The notes under the pieces are model-generated. The model worked only from the letters and a program-made list of their open reading frames with translations. It was not told the origin of the DNA and searched no databases. A program made the position numbers and the translations under genes. Below are positions 1 to 7,508 of a stretch of DNA of 11,840 nucleotides, in pieces (position 1 is the first letter of the stretch; every line of letters starts with the position of its first letter). Source of the DNA: Chitinophagaceae bacterium (lineage in GTDB: Bacteria > Bacteroidota > Bacteroidia > Chitinophagales > Chitinophagaceae); the NCBI GenBank assembly GCA_019747455.1, contig JAIEQT010000564.1, positions 1-11,840 on the forward strand, read 5' to 3'.

Positions 1-74
1 TTTTCCATTATGAATTAGATCGAATTAAATGATAGTGAAATAACACGCAATTTGCTCTAATTCAACGAGCAATG

Positions 75-94
75 ATTAGGTATAAATACCTAAT
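75..94. repeat. 20-nt inverted repeat (9-bp arms, 2-nt spacer)
   Basis: Arms ATTAGGTAT (75-83) and ATACCTAAT (86-94) are perfectly complementary around a central AA. The site lies in the gene-free left end, about 100 bp beyond the end of the XRE gene and about 65 bp upstream of a minus-strand ATG (6-8) that could begin a gene running off the left edge. The size and symmetry fit a dimeric repressor or activator site. There is no T-run next to it, so it is not an obvious terminator. The cognate protein is unknown. Confidence 0.45.
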
Positions 95-190
95 TGTTAC
101 CGTCATTTCACGGTTTTTCACACTAAATGTAATTGAAAAAATAGGGGGGTATTGGCAATTAGTACTTAGTATAATTACTTGATTTTAAAA

Positions 191-427
191 CTACCACTTC
201 GGAATCTTTAAATCCTTCACTAAATCTTCTACTTCCATATCTAACCCTTGTGCTAGCGCTACAAGCGTTGAAAAAGCAAAGTTCACTTTCGCCTTTTCAA
301 TTCTTTGTACCTGGCTATACTCTAAATCTGCTGCAGCAGCCAACTGCCGTATGCTTAACCCTTTTTCTACTCTCAACTTAATTAGCCTTTCTGCAAAACG
401 AATCAAAATTTTTTCCTTATAGCTCAT
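191..427 (-). CDS. Small XRE/Cro-CI-type HTH transcriptional regulator
   Basis: This 78-residue protein is essentially one lambda-repressor-like helix-turn-helix domain. The HTH core spans residues 24-62: LSIRQLAAAADL, then the recognition segment EYSQVQRIEKAKVNF, then the helix STLVALAQGLDM. The pattern of Q28/L29/A30 in helix 2 and the VQRIEKA segment is typical of the family. There is no oligomerisation or ligand domain, so it is a stand-alone DNA-binding protein, and its targets cannot be read from the sequence. It starts at ATG 425-427 and has its own 180-nt upstream region shared with the 3' end of the hydrolase gene. Solo regulators of this size often control toxin, mobile-element or housekeeping genes, but no partner gene is visible. 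The family call is secure; the role is unknown. Confidence 0.88.
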   Translation of the reverse strand: MSYKEKILIRFAERLIKLRVEKGLSIRQLAAAADLEYSQVQRIEKAKVNFAFSTLVALAQGLDMEVEDLVKDLKIPKW

Positions 428-607
428 TAGCCAACAAGGTCAATGGAATGATAATTAAAATTGACGTACATTTATATATCACGCTAATAAACTATGAAAG
501 CATTCAAACCATTCAACAAGCAGGCCTATCGCTGTTCTGCGAAAGTGAAGTCGCTGATTCTTCACTACTTATTAATGCAACTCCTAAAAAATAAAAAAGA
601 CATACGG

Positions 608-1579
608 CTATAAAATAGTTTCTGCAAAAGCAAGCGCCCGTTTCTCTGCCCAGCTATACGCGCTTCCTTGTTCTCTAAACCCACAATGTCCGCCATTAAC
701 AGGCATTTCCAAAAAAATCTGTGGGTTATTGGTAGCGGCTTCAATAGGCATACAAACAGGCAATAAAAATGGATCGTTTTGCGCTTGTACTATAAGGGAA
801 GGTATTTTGATTTGATGCAGCAAGGGACCAACACTTGCCCTTTCATAAAAATCGAACGCATCTGCAAATCCATGTAGTGGTGCCGTATAGCGATTGTCAA
901 ACTCAATAAAACTACGAATAGCATCATAATTACTAGCATCAATCAACGTTGGGTAAAGGGCTGCTTTTCCTTTAATTTTCTTCCCGAGTTTACGTAAAAA
1001 TCGATTCAAATAAATCGCATTTGCTTTTGTAGCTAAAGCATCAACGCTACCCTTTAAACTACAGGGTACTGAAAAACTGATAGTAGCTTTTACTTCACTG
1101 GGAACATCTTCGGGGAACTCAGCAACAGCGCGAAGTGTTAAACTACCCCCCATACTAAATCCTACCAATACAATTTTTTTATACCCATACAGTTGAATTG
1201 CGTGTTGAATAACTGCACGCAAATCATTGGCATCTCCATGATGATAAAATCTTGGTAATCGATTCAATTCACCACCACAGCTTCTGCAATTCCATCCAAG
1301 CGCATCATACCCATTAGCTGTAAATAATTGGGCAACACCTGTTACATAATGACGCGAAGAATCGCCCTCCAAGCCATGGGTAATAATAACTAATTTATCC
1401 ACCTTTTTTTTCGCTGTACTCCAATCAAGGTCTATAAAATCTCCGTCGGATAGTTCGAGTCGCTCTCGTTTAGCATATGTAAAATTAACTTTTCGAAATA
1501 TACTTGGCAGAATACTTTGTAAGTGTCCGTTCCATTGCCAAAAAGGCGCTTTAAAAACAGGTTGTGCTAAAACAGGCAT
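608..1579 (-). CDS. YheT-like alpha/beta-hydrolase (putative esterase/lipase)
   Basis: This 323-residue cytoplasmic alpha/beta-hydrolase matches the YheT/EMB8 (ABHD1/3-like) group in length and motifs. The N-terminal segment APFWQWNGHLQSILP (residues 11-25) is characteristic of that group. The oxyanion region is HGLEG (68-72). The nucleophile elbow is GFSMGG (140-145), giving Ser142. The likely acid is Asp269 in QNDP, and the base is His298 in GGHCGF. All triad residues are therefore present. Substrates of the bacterial members are poorly defined; short-chain acyl esters are a family-level guess. The gene is divergent from corA, and a -7-like box TACCTTTG lies 15 nt upstream of its ATG, implying a very short leader. 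No signal peptide is visible. Confidence 0.9.
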   Translation of the reverse strand: MPVLAQPVFKAPFWQWNGHLQSILPSIFRKVNFTYAKRERLELSDGDFIDLDWSTAKKKVDKLVIITHGLEGDSSRHYVTGVAQLFTANGYDALGWNCRSCGGELNRLPRFYHHGDANDLRAVIQHAIQLYGYKKIVLVGFSMGGSLTLRAVAEFPEDVPSEVKATISFSVPCSLKGSVDALATKANAIYLNRFLRKLGKKIKGKAALYPTLIDASNYDAIRSFIEFDNRYTAPLHGFADAFDFYERASVGPLLHQIKIPSLIVQAQNDPFLLPVCMPIEAATNNPQIFLEMPVNGGHCGFREQGSAYSWAEKRALAFAETIL

Positions 1580-1594
1580 AATTCAATTTCAGTA

Positions 1595-1602
1595 CAAAGG
1601 TA
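1595..1602 (-). promoter_or_regulatory. Bacteroidota -7 promoter box (TACCTTTG) for the hydrolase gene
   Basis: On the minus strand, TACCTTTG exactly matches the TAnnTTTG consensus and ends 15 nt before the hydrolase ATG. A TTG occurs upstream but at about 24 nt, longer than the usual spacing, so the -33 element is uncertain. The box overlaps the region of an alternative TTG start for corA. Confidence 0.5.
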
Positions 1603-1632
1603 TTGAATAGAGATTTGTTTTATCTTCAATAC

Positions 1633-2730
1633 ATGACTGCCGGCAAATACCTAAAATATTTTAACGTATTATCTTTTTTTGATACAAAAAGAACGCGTGA
1701 TATTTTTAAAGTGAATCCTACGGCCGAAGCTATTAGAGAGGATGCCATTAAAACCCAGATTACTGTTTTCGATTATAATAGTAATACGGTTAATGAATAT
1801 AATTTTGAAGAGGTACAAACCTGCAGCAATTTTAAAAACAATAACAATATCAGTTGGATCAATATAGATGGTATCCGAAAAAAAGATATTGAAGCCATTT
1901 GTAATCAATTCGGTGTTCACTATTTAATTATTGAAGATATATTGAGTGTTGGACAAAGACCTAAAATGGACGAGCTGGATCCGGTTCTTTTTGGTTTACT
2001 TAATATGCTTTACTTCAATCCACAAAGCGGCGCCGTTGAAACAGAGCAAATAAGTATTGTGCTCGGAAAAGATTTTGTTTTGTCTTTTCAGGAAGATGCA
2101 ACGCGTGATGTGTTTAATCCTATTCGGGAGAAATTACGCATACAGGGGAGTAAGTTACGAACCAATGGAGCAGATTATTTATGCTATGCGCTTATTGATA
2201 TGATTGTAGATCACTACTATGTAGTAATGGAAAAAATCGGAGAACGAATAGAGTTCTTAGAAGATAGAATTGTAAGAAGTAGCAATAAAAGATCGCTTGC
2301 AGAAATCAACGCTTTACGAAAAGAGCTGATTGTTTTAAAGCGAAATGTGAGTCCGGTAAGAGAACTCGTTAATGGTTTTATCAGAAGTGATAGTGACTTA
2401 CTGGAAGATAAAACTACAAAATACTTTAAGGATGTTTATGATCATATCGTACAGGCCAACGATATGGCAGAAAACTATCGAGACATGATGATTAACCTTC
2501 AAGATTTATATCTGAGTAATGTTAATTTAAAGATGAATGAAGTAATGAAAGTGATGGCCGTAGTAACCTGCCTTTTAGCTCCTGCAACTGTTATCGGGGG
2601 CATTTTTGGGATGAACTTTGATAAGTTACCGTACATACACAACGAAAATGGATTTTATATTGCCGCCTTTCTAATGCTATTTATTCCGCTTGTAATGATT
2701 CTACTTTTTAGAAAAAGAGGATGGTTCTAG
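1633..2730 (+). CDS. corA: CorA-family magnesium/cobalt transport protein
   Basis: CorA forms a homopentameric inner-membrane channel for Mg2+ (and Co2+/Ni2+). The 365-residue protein has the long soluble N-terminal funnel domain, a charged helical stretch (about residues 195-300), and two C-terminal membrane helices (about 307-326 and 342-360). The diagnostic GMN pore motif follows helix 1 (GGIFGMNFDKLP; Gly326-Met327-Asn328). The short basic tail RKRGWF ends it, as usual for the family. I chose ATG 1633, which begins MTAGKYLKYFN. An in-frame TTG at 1603 would add ten residues, but it lies in the divergent hydrolase promoter and adds nothing family-like. The gene is followed by a strong hairpin terminator that begins inside the coding region. 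No Mg2+-responsive leader is visible; only 53 nt separate it from the divergent gene. Confidence 0.93.
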   Translation: MTAGKYLKYFNVLSFFDTKRTRDIFKVNPTAEAIREDAIKTQITVFDYNSNTVNEYNFEEVQTCSNFKNNNNISWINIDGIRKKDIEAICNQFGVHYLIIEDILSVGQRPKMDELDPVLFGLLNMLYFNPQSGAVETEQISIVLGKDFVLSFQEDATRDVFNPIREKLRIQGSKLRTNGADYLCYALIDMIVDHYYVVMEKIGERIEFLEDRIVRSSNKRSLAEINALRKELIVLKRNVSPVRELVNGFIRSDSDLLEDKTTKYFKDVYDHIVQANDMAENYRDMMINLQDLYLSNVNLKMNEVMKVMAVVTCLLAPATVIGGIFGMNFDKLPYIHNENGFYIAAFLMLFIPLVMILLFRKRGWF

Positions 2731-2745
2731 CCATCCCCTTTTTTT
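2712..2745. terminator. Bidirectional Rho-independent terminator between corA and the MATE gene
   Basis: The stem is GGATGG (2719-2724) with CCATCC (2731-2736), and the loop is TTCTAG (2725-2730). It extends by a further G-C pair after one mismatch. An A-run (2712-2716) lies on the left and a T-run (2739-2745) on the right, so each strand reads hairpin plus U-tract. The TAG stop codon of corA lies inside the loop. The MATE stop codon is 4 nt beyond the T-run, so both converging transcripts are served. Confidence 0.85.
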
Positions 2746-2748
2746 ATA

Positions 2749-4143
2749 TTAAATGGACACTTGTTTCCATTTCCCTTTTTTAAATAAGATCATTCCTGTG
2801 ATGGCAATACCTGTTTCTGCTATAACGATAGCTAAAAAAATACCTAGTTCGCCAATTTGAAATGTATTCGCTAATAAATACGCCAATGGTATTTGAAAAA
2901 TCCAAAACCAGAAGAAGTTAATCCAAGAAGGTGTTTTACTATCGCCCGCACCATTAAATGCATTAATCATTACCATGCCAACACCATAAAATAAATAGCC
3001 GCAACTGATCACTCTCAATGCTAAAGAACCTGTTTTAACAACTGCCGGAGTATTATTCATTAAACCCACGAAAAAAGGAGCCGCAATAATAAACAGTAAT
3101 GATACGGTAGCCATAAAAATGGCATTATATTTTGCTGTTTTCCAAACAGACGCTTCTGCTCTTTCAGGTTGCTTGGCTCCTAGGTTTTGTCCAACTAAAG
3201 TAGCTGCCGCATTACTCATTCCCCAAGCAGGCATCAGGAAGAAAATAATTAACCTGATAGAAATGGTATAGCCGGCCATAGCTTCGCTACCAAAACCCGC
3301 TATCATCCTGGCTAAAAAAACCCAGCTTGCCGATCCGATTAAAAACTGAAGCGTAGCTGTAGAAGCAATACTAGTCAAGGATTTCAACACCTCCCAAACA
3401 GGTGTAAAGTGTTTAATAGTTATTTTAATAATTCCTTTGCCTTTAAATAAGTAATACAATTGATAACATACACCAATACTTCTTCCGGTAGTAGTGGCCA
3501 TAGCGGCACCGGTTAATCCAAAATAATGAATACAAATAGGACAAAGGATAATATTACATATATTAGCCAACCACAAACTACGCATAGCAATTGCTGCATT
3601 ACCCGCACCTCTAAAAATACCGTTGATTAAAAACAACAGCATGATCACGATATTGGCAGTAAGCATTGTTTTGGTATACGTAGCCCCTTCTTCTATAATG
3701 CCGGCTGTTGCCCCCATTAGCTGTAAAATATCGGATGCAAAAAATAAGCCTATTATGCTAATAAGCACACTTATACTGCCTGCCAGTAAAAGTGATTGAA
3801 CCCCCGCTTCAGAAGCTGCTTCATGATTTTTTTCGCCTACGCGCCGAGCTACCATAGCTGTGGCAGCCATACTAATACCAATAGCAACGGAATAAACCAA
3901 GGTTAGTACAGATTCTGTTAAACCAACCGTGGCTGTAGCATTAGCCCCTAATTTACCTACAAAGAAGATATCTACTACAGCAAATACCGATTCCATACAC
4001 ATTTCAAGTATCATGGGTACGGCCAACATAAAAATAGCTTTGCGCATACTACCCGATGTGTAGTCTATTCCTTCGCTACTAAGCGAAGTTTTAAAAAGGG
4101 TATAAATATTTTTAATGCCCTTATTCAACGAATAAGCAGTCAT
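2749..4143 (-). CDS. MATE-family multidrug/cation antiporter
   Basis: The 464-residue polytopic inner-membrane protein is consistent with about 12 helices in two MatE repeats (about 35-200 and 255-425). Family signatures are present in both halves: PMILEMCMESVFAVVDIFFVG (about 43-63), FRGAGNA (177-183), GQNLGAKQPERAE (318-330) and FNGAGDSKTP (396-405). The FRGAGNA and FNGAGDS motifs are equivalent positions of the internal duplication. MATE pumps export cationic drugs or metabolites using Na+ or H+; the substrate and coupling ion cannot be told here. The roughly 30-residue N-terminal extension before GSMRKAIFML is common in Bacteroidota homologues, which supports ATG 4141-4143. It lies 144 nt downstream of the hybrid kinase gene on the same strand, so it may have its own promoter or be read through from the signalling operon. 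Confidence 0.93.
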   Translation of the reverse strand: MTAYSLNKGIKNIYTLFKTSLSSEGIDYTSGSMRKAIFMLAVPMILEMCMESVFAVVDIFFVGKLGANATATVGLTESVLTLVYSVAIGISMAATAMVARRVGEKNHEAASEAGVQSLLLAGSISVLISIIGLFFASDILQLMGATAGIIEEGATYTKTMLTANIVIMLLFLINGIFRGAGNAAIAMRSLWLANICNIILCPICIHYFGLTGAAMATTTGRSIGVCYQLYYLFKGKGIIKITIKHFTPVWEVLKSLTSIASTATLQFLIGSASWVFLARMIAGFGSEAMAGYTISIRLIIFFLMPAWGMSNAAATLVGQNLGAKQPERAEASVWKTAKYNAIFMATVSLLFIIAAPFFVGLMNNTPAVVKTGSLALRVISCGYLFYGVGMVMINAFNGAGDSKTPSWINFFWFWIFQIPLAYLLANTFQIGELGIFLAIVIAETGIAITGMILFKKGKWKQVSI

Positions 4144-4206
4144 ATATAAATAAAATTAAAGATTAGAAATTAAGAATTAAAAATACTTGCTGATACACAG
4201 CTTAAG

Positions 4207-4214
4207 CAAAGATG
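4207..4214 (-). promoter_or_regulatory. Weak -7-like box upstream of the MATE gene
   Basis: On the minus strand, CATCTTTG differs from TAnnTTTG at the first base only. It would give a leader of about 60 nt for the MATE gene. No convincing TTG -33 element is found at the expected spacing, so this is tentative. Confidence 0.2.
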
Positions 4215-4287
4215 CTCATAAAATAAGAATTCGTAAACAGATACTGTACTGCTTTATTGGCAGTTACGTTTCAGTAAAAAAAGTAAA

Positions 4288-5802
4288 TTAATTTCTTTTG
4301 AGCGACTTTTCTACGATTATCGAATACAAATCGTTAGGATTAAACGGTTTTGTAATGCATCCATTCATACCCGCTTCAAAAGCTTTCCCTTGTATATCTG
4401 GTGTTATTATAGAAGCTGTTAGCGCAATAATAGGAAGTTCGTTGTTAAACTTACGAATTTCATGAGTGGCTGTATAGCCATCCATAACAGGCATCTGGAT
4501 ATCCATCAATACCAAGTCGTAATCATTTGCGCTTACCTTTTCTACCGCCAATGCTCCGTTTTCTGCATGATCTACTGTAGCATGCCAATTTCTTAGCATT
4601 CGTTGTGCCACCATTACATTAAACTCAACATCTTCTACTAAAAGTATACGTGTACCAGACAAGTCGAACTTAAGATCGCCGCTATGCTTAGCCTCTTCTC
4701 TAATTTCAGTACTACTTTTTTTAAAGGCAAGGGTGAAGAAAAAACGAGAGCCAACTCCGGGCTCACTTTCAATAAAAATATCAGTCCCTTGTAATTGTAA
4801 TAGTCTTCTGATAATAGTTAGTCCTAACCCTGACCCACCAAATTCACGCGTGATATTATTATTAGCTTGTGTAAATCTTTCGAAAATCAATTCTTGTTTT
4901 TCTTTTGGAATACCAATACCCGTATCCTCGATTGAAAATCCTAGTGCCAAATCGGTTTTGTACATTTCCTTTAACTCTACTCGGATAGTGATCGTTCCAT
5001 CTTTAGTGAACTTAACAGCATTAGAAACCAAGTTATTGAGGATTTGCCCGAGCCGTACATCATCTCCTACTACAAATTCTGGAATATCATCATCATAAAT
5101 AACTTTAATCAGATTTCCTCTCTCTTCAGCTTTTACGCGATTAGCCATTTTAATATTCTTTAAAAAATGAAGAATATTAATGTTTCTGTCAGCGAAAATA
5201 ATTTTACCCTCTTCTAATTTGCTATAATCCAATACATCGTTAATTAAACTCAATAGGTTCTCCGCCGAGATTTCCATCACGTTCAATAATTCTTTTTGAT
5301 CGGGCTGTAAATCTTGATACTGCAGCAACATAATAGTACCAATAATAGCATTCAGTGGCGTACGGATTTCGTGACTCATGACAGAAAGAAATTCGCTTTT
5401 GGCCATCGCCGCTTTTTCTGCTGCATTTTTAGCATTGATGAGTTCTTGCTCAAGGGCTTTTGTTTTTCTGATCTGATCTTCTAGAAAAGAAATAATATGG
5501 ATCAAATCATTATCATCATCAGAAAATTGTTGAGGAGCGCTTGGATCAAGTGATCGGATGGCTTGTTTCAGTTTCTTGATCGACTCGTTTCGGATTTCAC
5601 TTTGTGCCTGTAAATCTTTAGTTGCCTTCTGGTACTCCGTTTCACTTACCTCAAAGGCATGCTCTGTTATTTTCTTGTCGCGATCAAAAGAGATAAAGCT
5701 TTTACCAATAGCTTCTAATAGTTGCTGAATAGCATCTACAGCTAACAAGTCGGCCGACAAATATTTTTGAATATGCTTTTCTAAAATAGGATGGTGAGCC
5801 AT
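4288..5802 (-). CDS. Soluble hybrid sensor histidine kinase (HisKA-HATPase-REC)
   Basis: This 504-residue kinase has no membrane helix and no recognisable PAS, GAF or other sensor domain. The N-terminal 135 residues are helical, with a coiled-coil-like run (about 105-138) leading into HisKA. The phospho-acceptor is His144 in SVMSHEIRTPLN. The N-box is LGQILNNLVSNAVKFT (251-266), the G1 box DTGIGIP (293-299), the F-box FERFTQ (308-312) and the G2 box GGSGLGL (322-328). The receiver domain (about 385-500) has acidic Glu390/Asp391, phospho-acceptor Asp434 in VLMDIQMPVMDG, Thr462 and Lys485 in TKPF, so every catalytic position is intact. It follows the FIST gene by only 10 nt, and the FIST protein is the likely missing sensor. 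No HPt protein or output response regulator is encoded in this window, so the output must lie elsewhere. The family call is secure; the signal is inferred. Confidence 0.95.
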   Translation of the reverse strand: MAHHPILEKHIQKYLSADLLAVDAIQQLLEAIGKSFISFDRDKKITEHAFEVSETEYQKATKDLQAQSEIRNESIKKLKQAIRSLDPSAPQQFSDDDNDLIHIISFLEDQIRKTKALEQELINAKNAAEKAAMAKSEFLSVMSHEIRTPLNAIIGTIMLLQYQDLQPDQKELLNVMEISAENLLSLINDVLDYSKLEEGKIIFADRNINILHFLKNIKMANRVKAEERGNLIKVIYDDDIPEFVVGDDVRLGQILNNLVSNAVKFTKDGTITIRVELKEMYKTDLALGFSIEDTGIGIPKEKQELIFERFTQANNNITREFGGSGLGLTIIRRLLQLQGTDIFIESEPGVGSRFFFTLAFKKSSTEIREEAKHSGDLKFDLSGTRILLVEDVEFNVMVAQRMLRNWHATVDHAENGALAVEKVSANDYDLVLMDIQMPVMDGYTATHEIRKFNNELPIIALTASIITPDIQGKAFEAGMNGCITKPFNPNDLYSIIVEKSLKRN

Positions 5803-5812
5803 GCTGTTATAT

Positions 5813-6955
5813 TTATGCTTCGCTGAAGGTGGTTATCGTCATCGTTTGGTTATGCAATTCGCAATTGGTATGCGGATTGAAAGGTGAAATTTCTCCGTAA
5901 GAATAGAATCCGGTAATACTGGTTGCCTCTCCAAAAATATTTCTTGCGGCCTGCACTTCTTCCGCTGTTCTATCTTGCAAAATCAGTTTTCTCCCTACAC
6001 AGCTTATTAGTAAGGCTAAATCGGGATGTTGTTTTTCCCCTCTTTCTACTGATTTACTAGCTGCAATGGAAGATCCTTCTATAATTTTTTCAAAATTTGC
6101 TTTCATTAAACGTACGCGAGAACCTTCCGGAAGGTTTCCTGCGAATGTCATTGTTTTCTTTTCTTCATCGATCGTTAGGATCGTTCTTACAAGATTGGTC
6201 CCCGAATCGTTTGTACGCATGGATAAGGGAAATAGGAGTGCAGATCCGGGCAATTCCTCTACATATGGGCCCAAATATTGCTTATATAAATCAAGCGCGC
6301 TTTCACCATCAATTTCATACAATACATTTTTATCAGATTTTGTGATAACCCTTTCTTTCCCAAATTCATCCCAACCCCCAAATGAGCTATGACCGATTTG
6401 CAAGGTATGACCGTAAAAACCAATCGCAACAACATTGCCTTCTGTTGCTGGAGCATTTAATCCAACCTGGGTTTTTTCAAAACGAGCAGCATCGCCTGCC
6501 AATCCACCAGTAATAGGTACTTCGTTTACATTTACTTCATTTAAGCCATTTACAAGTTCACTACCGTTTATAAAGGATCCTTCTGATATAACTAAAATGG
6601 TGGCTAAGTTTTCTGCATTCAGTTGTTGCATAATAGATTTTCCCGTTTCATAGCTATTCACACCACTACTTACTTTTTGCAACACAGATTTGACTGTTGA
6701 TTTTTCAAGTTCGATAGCCGTAACCACGGCCGTATCATCATATACATTATCGGCTAAAATTTCTCCGGAAGTAGAACAGGAAATAATATCAGCTTGAGGG
6801 AATAGTTTTTTTACATGTGCATAAACCTGACCATCACTTACCACTATACCCGCACCAAATACTAGTACCAGCTGTGTTTTTGATGGGTCTGCTTCGTTGG
6901 TGGTAGGAATTTTATTCCATTTACCGGATTGGTAGTGTAGCTGTGTTGTTTTCAT
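5813..6955 (-). CDS. FIST N/C-domain sensory protein (NosP-like candidate)
   Basis: The 380-residue protein consists of a FIST_N domain (about 26-220) followed by FIST_C (about 221-368). Recognisable signatures are SCSTSGEI (59-66), ITGGLAGD (148-155), GGWDEFGKERVITKS (193-207), the NVLYEIDGESALDLY stretch (210-224), CVGRKLIL (319-326) and GFYSYGEISP (349-358) with the terminal CELHNQTMT (365-373). FIST proteins are intracellular sensory modules linked to two-component systems. Members called NosP bind heme and sense NO, controlling a neighbouring hybrid kinase. Here no signal peptide or membrane helix is seen, and the hybrid kinase gene follows at 10 nt, so co-transcription is very likely. 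Histidines that might serve as heme ligands include His183, His189 and His368, but heme binding cannot be shown from sequence. Small-molecule sensing other than NO is an open alternative. Confidence 0.92.
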   Translation of the reverse strand: MKTTQLHYQSGKWNKIPTTNEADPSKTQLVLVFGAGIVVSDGQVYAHVKKLFPQADIISCSTSGEILADNVYDDTAVVTAIELEKSTVKSVLQKVSSGVNSYETGKSIMQQLNAENLATILVISEGSFINGSELVNGLNEVNVNEVPITGGLAGDAARFEKTQVGLNAPATEGNVVAIGFYGHTLQIGHSSFGGWDEFGKERVITKSDKNVLYEIDGESALDLYKQYLGPYVEELPGSALLFPLSMRTNDSGTNLVRTILTIDEEKKTMTFAGNLPEGSRVRLMKANFEKIIEGSSIAASKSVERGEKQHPDLALLISCVGRKLILQDRTAEEVQAARNIFGEATSITGFYSYGEISPFNPHTNCELHNQTMTITTFSEA

Positions 6956-7011
6956 GAGGACTTATTTGGATGAACTTACAAGTTAAACCGTTTCTGTTTA
7001 TATTCCTATAT

Positions 7012-7034
7012 TAATTAAAGGTTCGCTTTAATTA
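7012..7034. repeat. 9-bp inverted repeat between the MerC and FIST genes
   Basis: TAATTAAAG (7012-7020) and CTTTAATTA (7026-7034) are perfectly complementary around a 5-nt loop GTTCG. The repeat lies about 78 nt after the merC-like stop codon and about 57 nt before the FIST ATG. No T-run follows on the minus strand, so it may be a weak transcript-end hairpin of the MerC gene or an operator for the FIST operon. Confidence 0.35.
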
Positions 7035-7111
7035 TTTAATCAGTTGACGATTTTTTGAAACTTTTGTACGTTAGATCAATGCCTTATGTTGAACGCTAAT
7101 TTTTTGTTTCA

Positions 7112-7504
7112 TTAATGATCACAGTCGTCTGCATGTGCGTGATCATGCTTTCTACATAATCTATAATTGATATAATGAGCCCCTACTATACATATTACCG
7201 CCGGTATTAATAATGATAGCTGCCACTGGTGCCAATGAACTTTTGCCAGTAGTAACATGATGCCAAAGGAAAAAAGAAGTATTGGCCAAATGCTGTGGTG
7301 ATGTTTTTTATATCCATGGTATAAGGCGTATACACCTACTACAAAAGCAAGTCCTATCATCCAATATTCGAATCGAAGATTATCAATAATATTGACCCCG
7401 AATAAGGGTATACTACTGATAAACAAAGGCAATAGGGCACAGTGTATAGCACATGCGATAGAGGTGGCAATTCCTAAAGCATCCCAGTTGATTTTGAAGC
7501 GCAT
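7112..7504 (-). CDS. MerC-domain metal transport membrane protein
   Basis: The 130-residue inner-membrane protein has about four helices (roughly 9-35, 47-64, 72-88, 97-113). The MerC-type metal site CAIHC (18-22) lies in helix 1, and a metal-binding-looking tail KHDHAHADDCDH ends the protein. A second histidine cluster KKHHH (66-70) lies in a loop. MerC moves Hg2+ inward in mer operons, but no merR, merA or merP is present. With a Fur/Zur-type regulator next door, uptake of an essential metal such as zinc is more plausible than mercury detoxification; this is inference. I chose ATG 7502-7504 because the best -7 box (TATTTTTG, 7509-7516) lies inside the five extra codons of the alternative ATG at 7517-7519. 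The gene is divergent from the SCO1-fur operon across a shared palindrome. Confidence 0.85.
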   Translation of the reverse strand: MRFKINWDALGIATSIACAIHCALLPLFISSIPLFGVNIIDNLRFEYWMIGLAFVVGVYALYHGYKKHHHSIWPILLFSFGIMLLLAKVHWHQWQLSLLIPAVICIVGAHYINYRLCRKHDHAHADDCDH

Positions 7505-7508
7505 AGCG

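Noticed and set aside
99..118. Small stem ACCGT/ACGGT followed by T5 on the plus strand
   Set aside because: Only five base pairs, and no plus-strand gene precedes it in the window to terminate.
461..490. Sigma-70-like TTGACG with TAATAA after 18 nt
   Set aside because: Bacteroidota primary promoters use -33 TTG and -7 TAnnTTTG. The match is expected by chance in AT-rich DNA and has no convincing gene after it.
494..613. 39-codon plus-strand frame divergent from the XRE gene (begins MKAFKPFNKQAYRCS)
   Set aside because: It is short and overlaps the end of the hydrolase gene on the opposite strand. No -7 box is convincing and it has no recognisable features. It could be a small partner of the XRE gene, but nothing supports that.
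1603..1632. TTG start adding ten residues to CorA
   Set aside because: The extra residues overlap the divergent hydrolase promoter and are not family-like. The ATG at 1633 gives a normal N-terminus.
4248..4264. 5-bp hairpin ACTGC/GCAGT after the hybrid kinase gene
   Set aside because: The stem is short and no T-run follows on the transcribed strand, so it is not supported as a terminator.
6066..6653. Several overlapping plus-strand open frames inside the FIST gene
   Set aside because: They are opposite-strand shadows of a full, well-supported FIST gene and encode no recognisable domains.
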